Shown: positions 8,918-18,815, counted from the first letter of the stretch. The stretch is 64,000 nucleotides of DNA from Bradyrhizobium sp. 200 (GCF_023100945.1 NZ_CP064689.1:7050001-7114000); one strand, 5' to 3'. Translations and numbers: made by a program. The notes: a model not told the origin generated them from the sequence alone.

Positions 8918-9765
8918 ATGTCGGCAAGCGACTATCTCCTCACAGTTCTGGCTCGTGATATTCAAAGGCTTTCGAGAGAATTCAATGGAACGGCCATCCA
9001 ACAAATCGATGTAACCTGCCACTGCGTATTTCCTCCAGATGGATTTAGAGGCCGCGGCGAGCCGCGCTAAAGCGCGCCGCCCATCGGGTAAGGCGCTCTC
9101 CTGATTTCAGGTTAGAATGCTCTCCGCTTGGGTTTTTGAGTGGGGCGAACGCAAGGCGCGTTGCGCTCGCGCTGGAGGAGCCATGCGCTCACGGCGTAAG
9201 CTGTGCCGAACACAGCGAAAAAGATCGACAGCAAAGTGAAAAACAGCATCGGCGACACACTTAGCTTTGTTTGCGGAACGCGGGTCTCGTCAGATTTCCT
9301 GTCGGACACCCCGGCTAATCAGCTTGCTGAGAATCTCTACACCCTGACGCTACGTAAGGTTCAAGCCACTTGAACAGATTCAGTACGAAGCGCGTGCAGC
9401 TGCAGTTTTTCAGTTCGGCACGTCGCTTGCTTGTTCAGGCAGTATCACCGATACATCATTGATATAGGGGCTCCGAGCGTCCTCGGCACCGTCGGGTCTG
9501 CTCCGCCAACTCTCTGCGGCCAATCGGCAGGAGGTGCGATATGAAACTGCACGTTCGGGCAGCTGTAGCTGCGTTCGCATTGGCTCATAATCCCTGGGTC
9601 GTCTTGTAGTCGGAGTGTATGACCTCGAAAGATTGTGCATGTAGCGGATCGGCTTGTTCCACGGCGGCGTGGTTGGCGGATACGATTATGTCAGCCACGG
9701 CTACGTCGCTGGCGAGTAACCTAACCTGTACCACCACGGTGAGAAGTCGGACTTAATACTCACAC
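8918..9765 (+). repeat. Long direct repeat, copy 1
   Basis: About 850 bases that recur with scattered changes and small indels at 13094-13950, same strand. Shared landmarks are ATGTCGGCAAGCGACTATCT at the left, a stretch with the small membrane protein gene on the minus strand, and GTTGGCGGATACGA near the right. Confidence 0.85.
9112..9309 (-). CDS. Small single-span membrane protein, unknown function
   Basis: A 65-residue protein starting with GTG. It has a short polar N-terminus, one hydrophobic segment at about 20-44 (MLFFTLLSIFFAVFGTAYAV) and a basic tail ending RPTQKPKRRAF. I do not recognise the family. The second copy of the surrounding repeat carries the same gene with a frameshift. 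The C-terminal residues are kept between copies despite DNA changes, which suggests the sequence was once under selection. Confidence 0.5.
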   Translation of the reverse strand: MSDRKSDETRVPQTKLSVSPMLFFTLLSIFFAVFGTAYAVSAWLLQRERNAPCVRPTQKPKRRAF

Positions 9766-9824
9766 CGAATGTCTTGGGAGACAGGGGCTTTACCACGACA
9801 CGTCATCCGACTTCGCAGTGAGTA

Positions 9825-10380
9825 ACGCGAGGTGAAGCCCACATGTTCGTATTACAGCGTTTGATCGTTGCAGGTGGCCTGCCGCCTTCCTACGTGAGTG
9901 GCTGAGTTTACAAGCATCTGGCGTTCGATGAAAAGCTATCAACCATTCGCCCTGATGGGCCGTTCCTTCAACTGGCGAGTAGTCCTGCGGATCACAGCGA
10001 TTCCGGCCTTCGCGTGGCTATTCGTGCAGCTAGCACAGATCTCGAGCGGCACTCGATCGGCACAAGCCGGCGCTCCGCCAAGCGGAGCTCCCGTCAATCC
10101 GGCCCCCCCTGATGACCTGGATGCGGATTACAAGTCAGTTAACGCTCGCTCACTCCCGGCCGGGCACTGTCGCGTCAAGGACTCGGAGCTCAGCACTGTT
10201 AAGTTGGGCTCAAACTACGCGGACGTCGTCTACGTGTTCGGCTGCGCTGGCACTATAACTTCAAGTAAGATCGTCCAAGGGATCAAGTTTCACGTGCTTG
10301 CTTGGAATGACGGGCAGGTCTTAGCGCTATTCGTTAACGGAAAGCTGTCGATCACATCGCAGTCCGGCCTTCGGTAGAAG
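9825..10380 (+). repeat. Repeat unit with secreted-protein gene, inverted copy at 63.3-63.9 kb
   Basis: About 560 bases, including about 100 bases upstream of the gene (CCTTCCTACGTGAGTGGCTGAG), recur in inverted orientation at 63330-63895. Confidence 0.85.
9928..10377 (+). CDS. Exported or membrane-anchored protein of unknown function, paralogue of 63333-63782
   Basis: A 149-residue protein with a hydrophobic N-terminal segment (ITAIPAFAWLFVQLA, about 20-35), a Pro/Ala-rich linker and a compact C-terminal domain with two cysteines (AGHCRVK and VFGCAGTI) that could form a disulfide. I do not recognise the family. The start at 9928 is chosen because the paralogue at the other end of the window begins at the same residue; an ATG ten codons earlier is not shared. 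The two proteins are about 80 percent identical by eye, which argues that both are, or were recently, functional. Confidence 0.6.
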   Translation: MKSYQPFALMGRSFNWRVVLRITAIPAFAWLFVQLAQISSGTRSAQAGAPPSGAPVNPAPPDDLDADYKSVNARSLPAGHCRVKDSELSTVKLGSNYADVVYVFGCAGTITSSKIVQGIKFHVLAWNDGQVLALFVNGKLSITSQSGLR

Positions 10381-10539
10381 ATTCGAGGCTCTCGTAAGCC
10401 TGGCGAGCGCATTTGCTCTTATCCTTTTGCATCACCGCCTTACACATGTGCTGATCTCGCAAGGCGTACGATACCAGAGCGCCGATTTCTTAGCCTGAAG
10501 ACAATCCCAACAATTTGACGTCACGTGCGGTTCGAGCCT

Positions 10540-10770
10540 TCGAACACAACCAGCGCGAAGTGCCTGCAGACGCTGCCATTTTTCGTTCAGTACGCTGCTT
10601 GCATTGTTCAAGGCAGCATCGCCAATAGCCGTCGCGGTGATGTAGGGGCGGCTTCCGGCGCTTGACAGCGGGTCGGGTCGCTCCGCCCAGCTTGGGCGGC
10701 GATTGGCTGCGTGTGTATTTGTGAGGCGATATGAAACCGCACTTGGCGGCTGCGGTCGCATTCGCTCACG
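10540..10770 (+). repeat. Third, partial copy of the 8.9/13.1-kb repeat
   Basis: Degenerate match to the part of the repeat around 13575-13760: CGAAGTGCCTGCAGA, the TTGTTCAAGGCAGCA stretch, GTAGGGGC and GGCGATATGAAACCGC in the same order. Confidence 0.55.
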
Positions 10771-10978
10771 GTCTCCGCCGTGATGTCCTCAGCGTGTACG
10801 AACGTGAAACCCGTGGGTATGATAGAATCAGTGCTCTCCGCACGCGGGTACAGAGCGGCCGGATACGGCCATGACACGCGAATGGTCCAATGCGATAACC
10901 GGCGACACACGAAATGTAGGAGCAAAGTCTCGCTTGCCTCGTTCTGCTCTCGACGAAGGCGGCAACAATGCTTCGGGA

Positions 10979-12167
10979 TCAGTTGCCAAGTGCCTGCGCG
11001 ACCAGCGCCTTAATCATGCGGTAGTAGTAGGTGCGAGTAGATCCTGGGGTCTGCGCCATGAAAACGGCTGCTAGTTGCTCCGTTGGATCGATCCAGAACA
11101 ACGTTCCACCGTAGCCTGCCAACATGTACTCGCCTTCGGAACCCGGCACGCCCGCGAGGCCTGGCCCTTGCCGGACCAAAAAGGCCGAGTCCGAACGTAT
11201 AACCATCCAAACCCATCAGAGAGATGCCGGGTGATGCTGGTACCACGGGACGATTGCCGAGGTGATCTGAAGTCATCAGTTTAACCGTGGTTGGGTTCAG
11301 GTACCGACGGCCGTCCGGAGTTCCGCCATTCAGCATCATTTGACAGAAGCGCAGGTAATCGGCCGCTGTCGATACGCCGCCTTCTCCGGCAAGGTCATTC
11401 GACGGATCGATCTTCATGTCGAGAAATTGTTCCTCCTTGCGCAGCGGCTCGGCAATGCGACTCCAATTTGCCTGAGGAACCTTAAAACCAGTGTCAGCCA
11501 TCTTCAGGGGGCGGAATAGCCGCTCATCAAGAAACGCCGATAGGGGCTGGCCCGAGACCGCCTCGACGACGTGGCCGAGCACATCTACAGCCAAGCCGTA
11601 CTCAAAGGCGGTGCCCGGCTCACGGACCAGAGGCCCTCTGGCAATCCCGGCGGTGAATTGTTAGGGCGTGATCAAGCGTGACGGCTCAATAAGAAGGTTT
11701 GCTTCGGTGTAAGCCGCTTTGATCTCCGGAATTTTTGAGAACTTTCCGTAAGTAAGCCCAGCCGTACGTCGGAAGAGATCGTGGATGGTCATCCGACGTT
11801 TGGCGGGCTCGCGGGTCGTCTTGCCGTCTTTGTCCGTGGCCAGGACGTCCATTTTGGCCAACTCCGGCAGGAACTTGGAAACGTGATCGTTGAGCTGGAC
11901 CTTGCCTTCCTCGACCAGCATCATGGCACCAACTGAAGCGAGTGGCTTTGTCATGGAACAGAGGCGAAACATCGCGTCCTCGGTCATCGGCTTGCCCACC
12001 GCCTTATCGAGGAAACCGACAGCTTCTGAATAGATCAGATTGCCTCGCTGGGTGATCATAACGACGGCGCCCGGCATGCGCTCCGCATCGACTTCCTGTT
12101 GCAGCACCGCGCGAATTCGGGAGAGCCGCTCTGGCGAAACACCGACGGCTTCGGGTTGGGCGCCTGG
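10979..12167 (-). pseudogene. Serine hydrolase (beta-lactamase/EstB-type) pseudogene
   Basis: Class C beta-lactamase-like esterase in pieces. The first part, down to 11661, has the SxxK nucleophile motif in LCSMTKPLAS and EGKVQLNDHVSKFLPEL. The second part (from about 11594) is in another frame, with GHVVEAVSGQPL and EGGVSTAADYLRFCQMMLNGG. The third part (from 11206) shifts again, with GYGGTLFWIDPTEQLAAVFM. A stop or frameshift separates each. The N-terminus has been replaced by an IS3 transposase fragment in frame. Family members are periplasmic or cytosolic esterases or peptidases; this copy cannot make one. Confidence 0.85.
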
Positions 12168-12290
12168 CCACGTGTGGATGCTATTGTCGCTGACGACATG
12201 CTTGCGGCAACGATCGGGCTCCGAAACGCCGGCCTCATGCTCCTTCAAAATCTCGATGATCTGTCCTTCCGAAAAGCGATTGCGCTTCAT
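12168..12290 (-). mobile_element. IS3-family transposase OrfA N-terminal fragment
   Basis: ATG at 12290 begins a stretch close to the helix-turn-helix of IS3-family OrfA proteins (MKRNRFSEGQIIEILKEHEA, then CRKHVVSDNSIHTW). It stops matching after about 41 residues and runs in frame into the serine hydrolase. No inverted repeats or OrfB were seen, so this is a remnant. Confidence 0.8.
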
Positions 12291-12398
12291 GCTCTGATCG
12301 TTGTCTTGGGCAAGAGCGAACTTCAAACCGGTTAAGCCCGCGGGCACGGTCAGCGAGGTCTTGTCCCCAGTAATCCTAGTTGTAAGTGAGCACGCGTC

Positions 12399-12917
12399 TC
12401 ACTTCAGTTGTGAAGCTTCACGCCAATCTGTAAACTCTAGCTCAAATCGACCAAAACCCGCGGGCTTGGTTGTGAATTTGACGATCTTTCCTGAGAGGGC
12501 CGCCAATGTGCCGGAAGCGAACTTAAACACCGTCTTACCGGAAGCGTCGACGCCAACAGCTTTACCGTCCTCCATGACAGTAGAGCCGGTGCCCTCCAAG
12601 ACCTGCCCAACCGCAAATCCGTCAGGCGCATGGTGAAGGTCGAGAGAAGCCAAATACGTTCCTTTCTGACCATCCCATTCACTCACCGATACTGCTGTAA
12701 CAAGGGCTTCCTTCAAGAGACCATCCACGCCGCGACAGGTATATTGAAAGCTGACAATGTCGTGATCATTCCGATCACCTATTGGCTCCCGAGCAGCGAC
12801 TATGGCGGTACATTCGTAGCGCTCGATTGTGTCAGCGAGGGCAACCCCGCTTATCCCAATCAAACCGAGAGCGGAACATAGTGCAGTAGCGAGAAAGGGC
12901 TTTGTCATTTTGGCCAT
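12399..12917 (-). CDS. Secreted protein of unknown function
   Basis: A 172-residue protein with a clear signal peptide (MAKMTKPFLATALCSALGLI, cleavage probably after GVALA). The mature part is predicted beta-rich, with two cysteines (YECTAIV and YTCRGVD) about 30 residues apart. I do not recognise the family. The ATG at 12917 has GAAGG just upstream and places the signal peptide at the N-terminus; an ATG 12 codons earlier would bury it. It lies upstream of the serine-hydrolase relic, with no operon partner. Confidence 0.6.
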   Translation of the reverse strand: MAKMTKPFLATALCSALGLIGISGVALADTIERYECTAIVAAREPIGDRNDHDIVSFQYTCRGVDGLLKEALVTAVSVSEWDGQKGTYLASLDLHHAPDGFAVGQVLEGTGSTVMEDGKAVGVDASGKTVFKFASGTLAALSGKIVKFTTKPAGFGRFELEFTDWREASQLK

Positions 12918-13291
12918 GCCTTCGCGGATGGATTCTTCGCCTGGTACGTACAACCTGACGCCACGTGCGATTCAAGGCCCTCGATGGCTTGTCGCGTGAG
13001 CGCTTCCCATAGCTAGGACGAGCGGTCTAGGTGCCATCATTGACGCAGCAGGGAAGGAGCACCACTTCTACTTTGATTGCCTCCGTGAATGGAAAGGATG
13101 TCGGCAAGCGACTATCTCCTCATAGTTCTGGCTCGTGATATCCAACGGCTTTCGAGAGAATTCAATACAGTCGGCCATCCAACAAATGGATGTGACCTGC
13201 CACTGCGTATTTGCTCCAGATGGATTTAGGGCCGCGGCGAGCCGCGCTAAAGCGTGCGGCCCATCGGGTAAGGCGCTCTCCTGATTTCAGA

Positions 13292-13500
13292 TTAGAATGC
13301 TCGCCGCGTGGGTTTTTGGGTGGGGCGAATGCAAGGCGCGTCGCGCTCGCGCTCGCGCTGCCCATGACAGAGCCGTGCGCTCACGGCGTAAACTGTGCCG
13401 AACACAGCGAAGAAGATCGACAGCAAAACTAAAAATACCATCGGCGACACACTTTGTTTGTTTGCGGAACGCGGGTCTCGTCAGATTCCCTGTCGGACAC
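13292..13500 (-). pseudogene. Broken copy of the small membrane protein
   Basis: Same gene as at 9112-9309. One base is lost after the codons for VPQTN, so the frame from GTG 13500 ends early. The membrane segment (LLSIFFAVFGTVYAVSA) and the tail RPTQKPTRRAF are in another frame. It also carries extra Arg-Glu codons from a hexanucleotide expansion. Confidence 0.7.
13342..13359. repeat. Hexanucleotide repeat CGCGCT x3
   Basis: Three units within the small membrane protein copy. The copy at 9.1 kb has fewer units at the same place, so this is an in-frame expansion or contraction. Confidence 0.7.
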
Positions 13501-13914
13501 CGGCAGCCTGGTTGGTTAGCTTGGTCAGATCTCTACACCCTGACGCTACGTAAGGTTCAAGCCACTTGAACAAATTCAGTGCGAAGCGCCTGCAGAAGCT
13601 GACGTTTATCAGGTCCGCACATTGCCTGCTTATTCAGGCAGATCACCAATGCGCCTGTCATATAGGGGCTCCGCGTTCTCGGCCACCGTCGGATCCGCTC
13701 CGCCCAACTCTCTGCGGCCAATCGGCAGAGATGCGGTATGAAACCGCGCGTTCGGGCAGTTGCGGTCGCGTTGCCTCCTAGTCTTGTCGTCGGAGTGTAT
13801 GATTCCGAAAGGTGTGTGTGTGTATTGCGGGATCGGCGTGTTCGTACGCGGCGGTGTAGTTGGCGGATACGACAATGTCAGCCACTTCTACATCGCGGGC
13901 GAGTTACCGAACCT

Positions 13915-14187
13915 TTACCACCACGGTGAAGCGTCACACCTAGTACTCGCACTGAATGGCTTGGGCACAGGGGTATCGACGACATCGCCGTAAATCGACG
14001 GACCATAGGGATCACTGAACGATGTCCGGCCGCTGCCCCCGCCGACGTGCCCGCCAATATATCCTCCGGTCCAGCTCCACAGTGCCGGTGGGACCTTTAC
14101 TGCCGGCTGGAGATCCGCCGACTTGACGGCACCGCTTGCAACGAGCGCCGCTGTTGCGGCACCCCAATAAAGAAGTTCAGATCGCAT
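13915..14187 (-). pseudogene. Outer-membrane beta-barrel protein, N-terminal fragment
   Basis: ATG 14187 opens a signal peptide (LLYWGAATAALVASGAVKSA), followed by VKVPPALWSWTGGYIGGHVG and SDPYGPSIYGD, the start of Omp25/Omp31-type porin-like proteins common in rhizobia. Similarity ends near DTPV (about 13966), where the duplicated repeat begins. The barrel is therefore missing and the gene was truncated at the repeat boundary. Confidence 0.7.
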
Positions 14188-15742
14188 ATCACCTCTCGAA
14201 CCCATACGCGCGCGCCATGTTGCAACGAAGGCCGAATGGCCGACGTTGTTGGCCGCTTCCACGCCGCTTGTGGTGTGCAGGATCCAGGCCAGCTGACGCG
14301 ATGCGCATCTCTGCGATTTATTGATCGCGATGTCGTCTTCGCAACAAGACCAGCGGATTTTGAAACAAGCGCGGGTTTGATGTCGGACACAAAGCGCATG
14401 CTGCTCGGCATTTCCGGCGGATTGTATAGGTGACCGCTCTTTTTGCGAATGGTTCGTCTCTTGGTCCAGTCTCCTCGCAACCGTGCAATGAAATTATGAG
14501 CCTTTAGCTGTACCACACGATCTTTCGGGAAGTCGTTTCAATGCACGATAGATTCCCGGAAACGGCTTTGCGAAATTCCTGCCACCGGTTAGGCTGGTCA
14601 GCGAATGCGGCGGAGCTTGCTGACCGGCTGCAGGCTATGAGAGCGCTGTCGTCGAGAAGCGCCGGCATAAGCGCGGCGATCTGTATGGGGAGCGCTACAA
14701 TCAGGATGGTGTGTCAGTGTCCCGGTATATGCGCTTATTTTTCGCGGCAGCTCGCCGCATTGGCAGATTGCTCACGACATCTCCATCCGCAAGGCCCGAG
14801 CGACGCTGGAGCTTGTCATCGTCATCTAGATACAGCTGATCCCTACTTTCATACGGATAGCGAAGACGACTTTGGCTTGGCAGGATTCTCGCGGATGGCA
14901 TTCCGCGCCGCATACGAGGACGTGCCAATGTCTCTCCTCGAGCGGCGCAGGCTGATGAAAAATTAATATGGCGGGCGCCTGGTGAAGTTGCGCGGAATTG
15001 ACCATGGCAACATCGACTGGCGCTCGGTCACCGACAAAACGGTTCGTGGCGCGAAAGGCTTTGGTTCGCACGGGAGGCGCCCGAGACCTAGTCATTGGAT
15101 GCGCAGCTAGTCGTATAGGCTCCAGTTAACGAGCCGGATCATTGCGCCCATTGTCGACATCTGGCGTAATTGTCTGCCAATGAGCCGAGATGGCTGCGGC
15201 CGCATAAAGTCCCAACTCTATGACGAGATCGAGAAACGATCTGTCGCGGGAGCGAAGGCCGGCGGGCTCGGCTGCGGTTAGTAGGTCACCTTCGAGGATG
15301 AGCCGTCCGTCGCCTCCCGTAGTTTCTCTTCGGACAACAGGGGACCGCAAAGGATGGCAGCGCTCGTCTACTTGTATCCCGCGCTTCTTCGTTGAAGTGC
15401 GTCGCGGATCTCGCCGAAAGGGGCGCGCGTTGGAGGTGACGCGATTGGTCCGGACGCCGCCTTCATCATTGTCAAGCAGTCGGCCACGCTCGCACGAGAG
15501 GCGACCGGCATCACATGATGCATCCATCTTGTCGCGGCAGCTGTGTCCGGTTGAAGACGGCCATGTCGGAGCCCCGACATGCGAGCCCGCCATTCCACAG
15601 GGCACGCTAGCCCCCCATGCGTGTTTCACTCCTGTCAAGCAAGGCGCGCAACATGCGCGAGCGGCACGCCGTTTGCTGGGAAGAGTAGCAAAGAGCGGCC
15701 GGGGGCAAAAAGGTCGCCCGGCTTCATTCCAGGACGTTCCCG
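14188..15742. other. Decayed region, no gene recognised
   Basis: About 1.5 kb with several open frames on both strands, none resembling a protein family I know. Base composition stays GC-rich, and it probably holds old gene remnants. Confidence 0.4.
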
Positions 15743-16492
15743 ATGAGACTTGCCCGATTTATCCTGATCAACGCAACTCTGATGCTGGTTATGCTCGGAA
15801 ATGCGGAGGCGGCGAATATCAATGTCGCGGCCGCTGCGAACTTCACCGAGCCGGCGAAGATTGCAGCCTCGTTCAAGTGGAAGACCTGGCACGAGGATCT
15901 GTTTAGCTTTGGCGCGCGCGATCAGCTTTGCAGCCAGATCACCCAAGGAGCGCAATTTCACGTGTTTCTCTCGGCACGCGGCTCCCGCCCGAAGAACCAA
16001 GTTGAGCACAGTCTCCCGGTTCAGGAAATCCGCTTCAGCTATGCGATCGGCAAGCTCGTGCTGTGGAATTCGATTGCGAAGTTTGTGAATGGTGCGAAGA
16101 CGCTCAAGACGGCGGGTTTCGCAAACCTGTCGATCTGCAATCCGGCCCCGGCGCCTGATGGCGCAGCCGCTGTCCAGGCAATAAGCGTGCTCGGCCTCTA
16201 TGAGGCAATGCAGCCGAAACTGGTCGAGGGCGCAACTACGACGCAAGCCTATCAATTCACCGAGACCGCCTCAGCCGAGCTCTCTGTCGCGCCGTCACAG
16301 CTCATAGTTACCATCGGCAGTTGGCGTTGTATGATTCCGCGGGAGCTTCATCTCCCCATCCCCGCGGGTCCCGTGCTGGTCTTGATTTGCGTCGATGGCA
16401 ATACCAGACGCGCCTCCCTCGATTTTCTCAGAAGGCCGCAAGCCTACGCGGTCAACGCGCGCGAAGGCTACGTGCGCGGCGAGCAGAGTTGA
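15743..16492 (+). pseudogene. modA: Molybdate-binding protein ModA, degenerate
   Basis: The 249-codon frame has a signal peptide and the ModA pattern: INVAAAANFTEP, SFGARDQL with [58 protein letters not shown]. Many conserved residues are replaced and the last third (from about residue 185) is barely recognisable, including the QEL and DFL regions. The frame is open, but divergence and the truncated modB next to it suggest a decaying gene. If functional it would bind molybdate in the periplasm. Confidence 0.65.
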
Positions 16493-16497
16493 CGCGC

Positions 16498-17001
16498 ATG
16501 GAACTCTTTTCCGCCGAGATCTGGCAGTCGCTCGCGCTCACGATCGAGCTCGCGAGCCTGACGACCGTGGTCCTGCTAATCGTTGGTACGCCGCTCGCGT
16601 GGTGGCTAGCACGCTCGAAGAGCCTTTGGACTGAGGCGGTGGGCACGATCATCGCGCTGCCGCTGGTGCTGCCGCAAACGGTACTCGGCTTCTATGTGCT
16701 GTTCATGCTCGGCCCGAACGGCCCCGGCGGCTTTCTCGCCTCTATCTGGGGCGGGCGTACGCTCGCCTTCACCTTTGCAGGGCTAGTGGTTGGATCGGTT
16801 TTGTGCGCGCTGCCTTTAGTGGTGCAGCCCATCCGCAATGCCTTCGCTACGATGGGCGACCGCCCGCTGGAAGTAGCAGCCACTCGGGAGAGCCCGTTGG
16901 GTCAACGCACTTTCAAGTGCATGCGAACGATTGGGACCCGATCCACGCAGAGCATTAGGGCCAGCGGCTACACCTGCCGCATCAACAGGCCGGACACGTG
17001 A
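16498..17001 (+). pseudogene. modB: Molybdate ABC permease ModB, truncated
   Basis: ATG 16498 begins a typical Mod[21 protein letters not shown], then [20 protein letters not shown], then the [14 protein letters not shown] stretch before the EAA loop. Similarity stops at EVAAT (about 16895), and the frame runs on through unrelated sequence to 17001. The last membrane segments and modC are absent. The break coincides with a minus-strand iron-sulfur subunit fragment. Confidence 0.85.
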
Positions 17002-17049
17002 CCGCACCCGACCAATGCTGCAAAACGTCAGAAAGTTCTTGCCAGGGCG

Positions 17050-17133
17050 CCGTCCACACGTGACCCAGAGCAGCGGCATATCGCGTGCCGCATCCACGGA
17101 GAGATCTCTGCCGTTGATGTTTAACTTTGCCAT
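17050..17133 (-). pseudogene. [2Fe-2S] subunit (xanthine dehydrogenase/isoquinoline oxidoreductase type), N-terminal fragment
   Basis: ATG 17133, preceded by a strong TAAGGAGGT ribosome site, starts MAKLNINGRDLSVDAARDMP and PLLWV, the N-terminus of small iron-sulfur subunits of molybdenum hydroxylases. Similarity ends after about 25 residues, before any cluster cysteines. A molybdoenzyme fragment against a molybdate transporter relic may reflect an ancestral neighbourhood. Confidence 0.7.
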
Positions 17134-17559
17134 TTGCCAAAAACCTCCTTACGGGACGAATTCGAGGCGATTGAACTTAACTACATTCCGGTGAAAACGA
17201 ATGGCAGCATCGCAAAGCTGCTCCAACTCGCAAATTTACGGCACCCGCCCGCCGCTGACCTGCACCGGGCCGATCAGGCAACAGGCGAAAAACCTCAAAC
17301 GAAGCCTACCGTCCGGAATAACGACCGCGGCTGGCACATACGTACATGTTGATTTCCATGCCGACCGGCAGTTCTATGATCTTCGGCGCGTTCCACTTCA
17401 TCTCTTCTTTCCTGGAGAGGCTGAGCTTGTTTCCTGGAGAGGCTGAGCTTGGCCTGCGTATCGAGCACACGCCCTCTTGCATCCTCGGCAACTCTCCAAA
17501 CCCGATGACGCAAGTTGAAAAACTGGAAACCACCAACGTACCGGCTCCGCAGAGGAGCC
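17134..17559. other. Intergenic region with a tandem repeat
   Basis: No gene recognised. It holds the 22-bp duplication listed separately. Confidence 0.4.
17408..17451. repeat. 22-bp perfect tandem duplication
   Basis: The 22 bases starting TTTCCTGGAGAGGCTGAG occur twice back to back. Confidence 0.95.
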
Positions 17560-18192
17560 CTATTGCATCTCCCGGGTAATCCGAACATACGTCCGATCAA
17601 CGAAGTCCCTCACGTCTCGGCCGGCTCGCCTGAACAAGTTGCGCTCGACGGTGAGCAACCGGTTGGGCAGTGACTTTCTGCATGTCTCGCGGATGAAAAC
17701 ACCGCCGACCGGTTGCTCGTCGGCTTCCGCCTTTCGTTCGGTACATGCCCATCCTTCGCCGCCGTAACGAGACCTGACCTGCGCAGCGAGTAGAAAGGCC
17801 TTCTTCCGAGCATACAGTCTTGCATTCGGATCGGTTTCGATATCGAGGCCCGATACGATGCCCTTGCCGTCAATGAAGACCGTGAAAAGCACCGGGTGAC
17901 CCGCGATTATCGTGCCCTCTCGGCTCGTCTCACGATCGAACTCGAAGTGAATTGCTCGCACCCCATCGGGCTCGGCCGGGCACTCATCCCACGCGGACCA
18001 AGCTGGCAGCTTGTCCTTTGGACCCCTGGCGCAGCTCAGATTCGCGTAGCCGGCGTCCGATACAATACTGACGGGCCTGCCAACGGTGATATCGCGAACA
18101 TCATGTTCGGGCTCGACCTGCGCGACGGCGGCTTGCATACAAATGGCAAGAATGAGCCCAACCGATATCACGGCGCGACGTGCCGATTTCAT
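17560..18192 (-). CDS. Secreted protein of unknown function linked to the PQQ dehydrogenase operon
   Basis: A 210-residue protein with a signal peptide (AVISVGLILAICMQAAVA) and a mature part with four cysteines (NLSCARG, WDECPAE, WACTERK, ETCRKS), suggesting disulfides in the periplasm. I do not recognise the family. Its ATG overlaps the cytochrome c stop (ATGA), so it is translated together with that gene. The position suggests a periplasmic role in alcohol oxidation, such as assembly or electron transfer, but this is only context. Confidence 0.75.
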   Translation of the reverse strand: MKSARRAVISVGLILAICMQAAVAQVEPEHDVRDITVGRPVSIVSDAGYANLSCARGPKDKLPAWSAWDECPAEPDGVRAIHFEFDRETSREGTIIAGHPVLFTVFIDGKGIVSGLDIETDPNARLYARKKAFLLAAQVRSRYGGEGWACTERKAEADEQPVGGVFIRETCRKSLPNRLLTVERNLFRRAGRDVRDFVDRTYVRITREMQ

Positions 18193-18758
18193 TTCGAACC
18201 CTCAGTCCCCGTCTTGCTGGATGATTCGCCACCCGCCTTGTAGATGTCACATACGCGCGAGGTGTTGCCAAAGAAGGTCGTACATTGCGCGTAGGTCGGC
18301 TCGCCCGCGCCCTTAACGTGGGCGATCACATAGTCAGCAACCGCTGCGATATCGTTCGGTCGCAGAAACGTGCCGCCCTCGGGCGGCATGCGTTCACCGA
18401 CATCCTGTCGCGTCATGTCGTAGCAGCTGGTGGTGTCATAGGCGCCTCGCACGAAGAACGGCATGCCGGTCCCGGGCCGGCCGCAAGCCACGGTCTCGAT
18501 GATCTGCTCCTTGGTCAGCTCGGTCTTGCGCAGCGACAGCGCATCACCGCCGTAGCCGCCGCCGCCATCGCCGTGCCATTTGTGGCAGCCCATGCAATTG
18601 GCCTTGCTGAATACCGCCTTGCCGGCACTGGTCGGGTCCGACACTGGTGCTTGCGCCGCCTGACCATGGGCGAGGCCTGACATCGAAAGATTCAGGGCGA
18701 CGACGCTCACGAGCAGGATACTCGTCGCCGCTGGAGATGCGTTGAAAGCCATCATCAC
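18189..18758 (-). CDS. Periplasmic c-type cytochrome, XoxG-like electron acceptor
   Basis: A 189-residue protein with a signal peptide ending near GLAHGQA and one haem site, CMGCH (55-59). Further features are GTGMPFF and RMPPEGGTF, which may hold the distal Met, and two later cysteines (AQCTTFF, VCDIY). It is the second gene after the PQQ alcohol dehydrogenase and probably takes electrons from PQQH2 to the oxidase chain. A hairpin separates it from the dehydrogenase gene. The xoxG name fits the context but is not proven. Confidence 0.82.
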   Translation of the reverse strand: MMMAFNASPAATSILLVSVVALNLSMSGLAHGQAAQAPVSDPTSAGKAVFSKANCMGCHKWHGDGGGGYGGDALSLRKTELTKEQIIETVACGRPGTGMPFFVRGAYDTTSCYDMTRQDVGERMPPEGGTFLRPNDIAAVADYVIAHVKGAGEPTYAQCTTFFGNTSRVCDIYKAGGESSSKTGTEGSK

Positions 18759-18778
18759 GTCTCTTTTCGAAAAGGTTT

Positions 18779-18802
18779 GAGGGTCCGGATTAACGGACCC
18801 TC
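18779..18802 (-). terminator. Intra-operon stem-loop between dehydrogenase and cytochrome genes
   Basis: A perfect 9-bp stem, GAGGGTCCG with its complement and a 6-base loop, lies 14 bases after the dehydrogenase stop and just before the cytochrome ribosome site. Only short, interrupted T runs follow, so it may act as a partial terminator or as a 3' stabiliser of the dehydrogenase message. Confidence 0.7.
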
Positions 18803-18815
18803 CTTTGCGAGCACG

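Larger units (their letters stand above)
13094..13950 (+). repeat. Long direct repeat, copy 2
   Basis: Second copy of the 8918-9765 repeat, same orientation, about 4.2 kb further on. The two copies bracket the secreted-protein and serine-hydrolase region. Confidence 0.85.

Noticed and set aside
14541..14966. A 141-codon plus-strand ORF
   Set aside because: No domain, no ribosome site, and it lies in a decayed stretch.
17408..17451. 22-bp tandem repeat as a possible regulatory iteron
   Set aside because: Only two units, with no nearby replication gene or promoter. A simple duplication is more likely.
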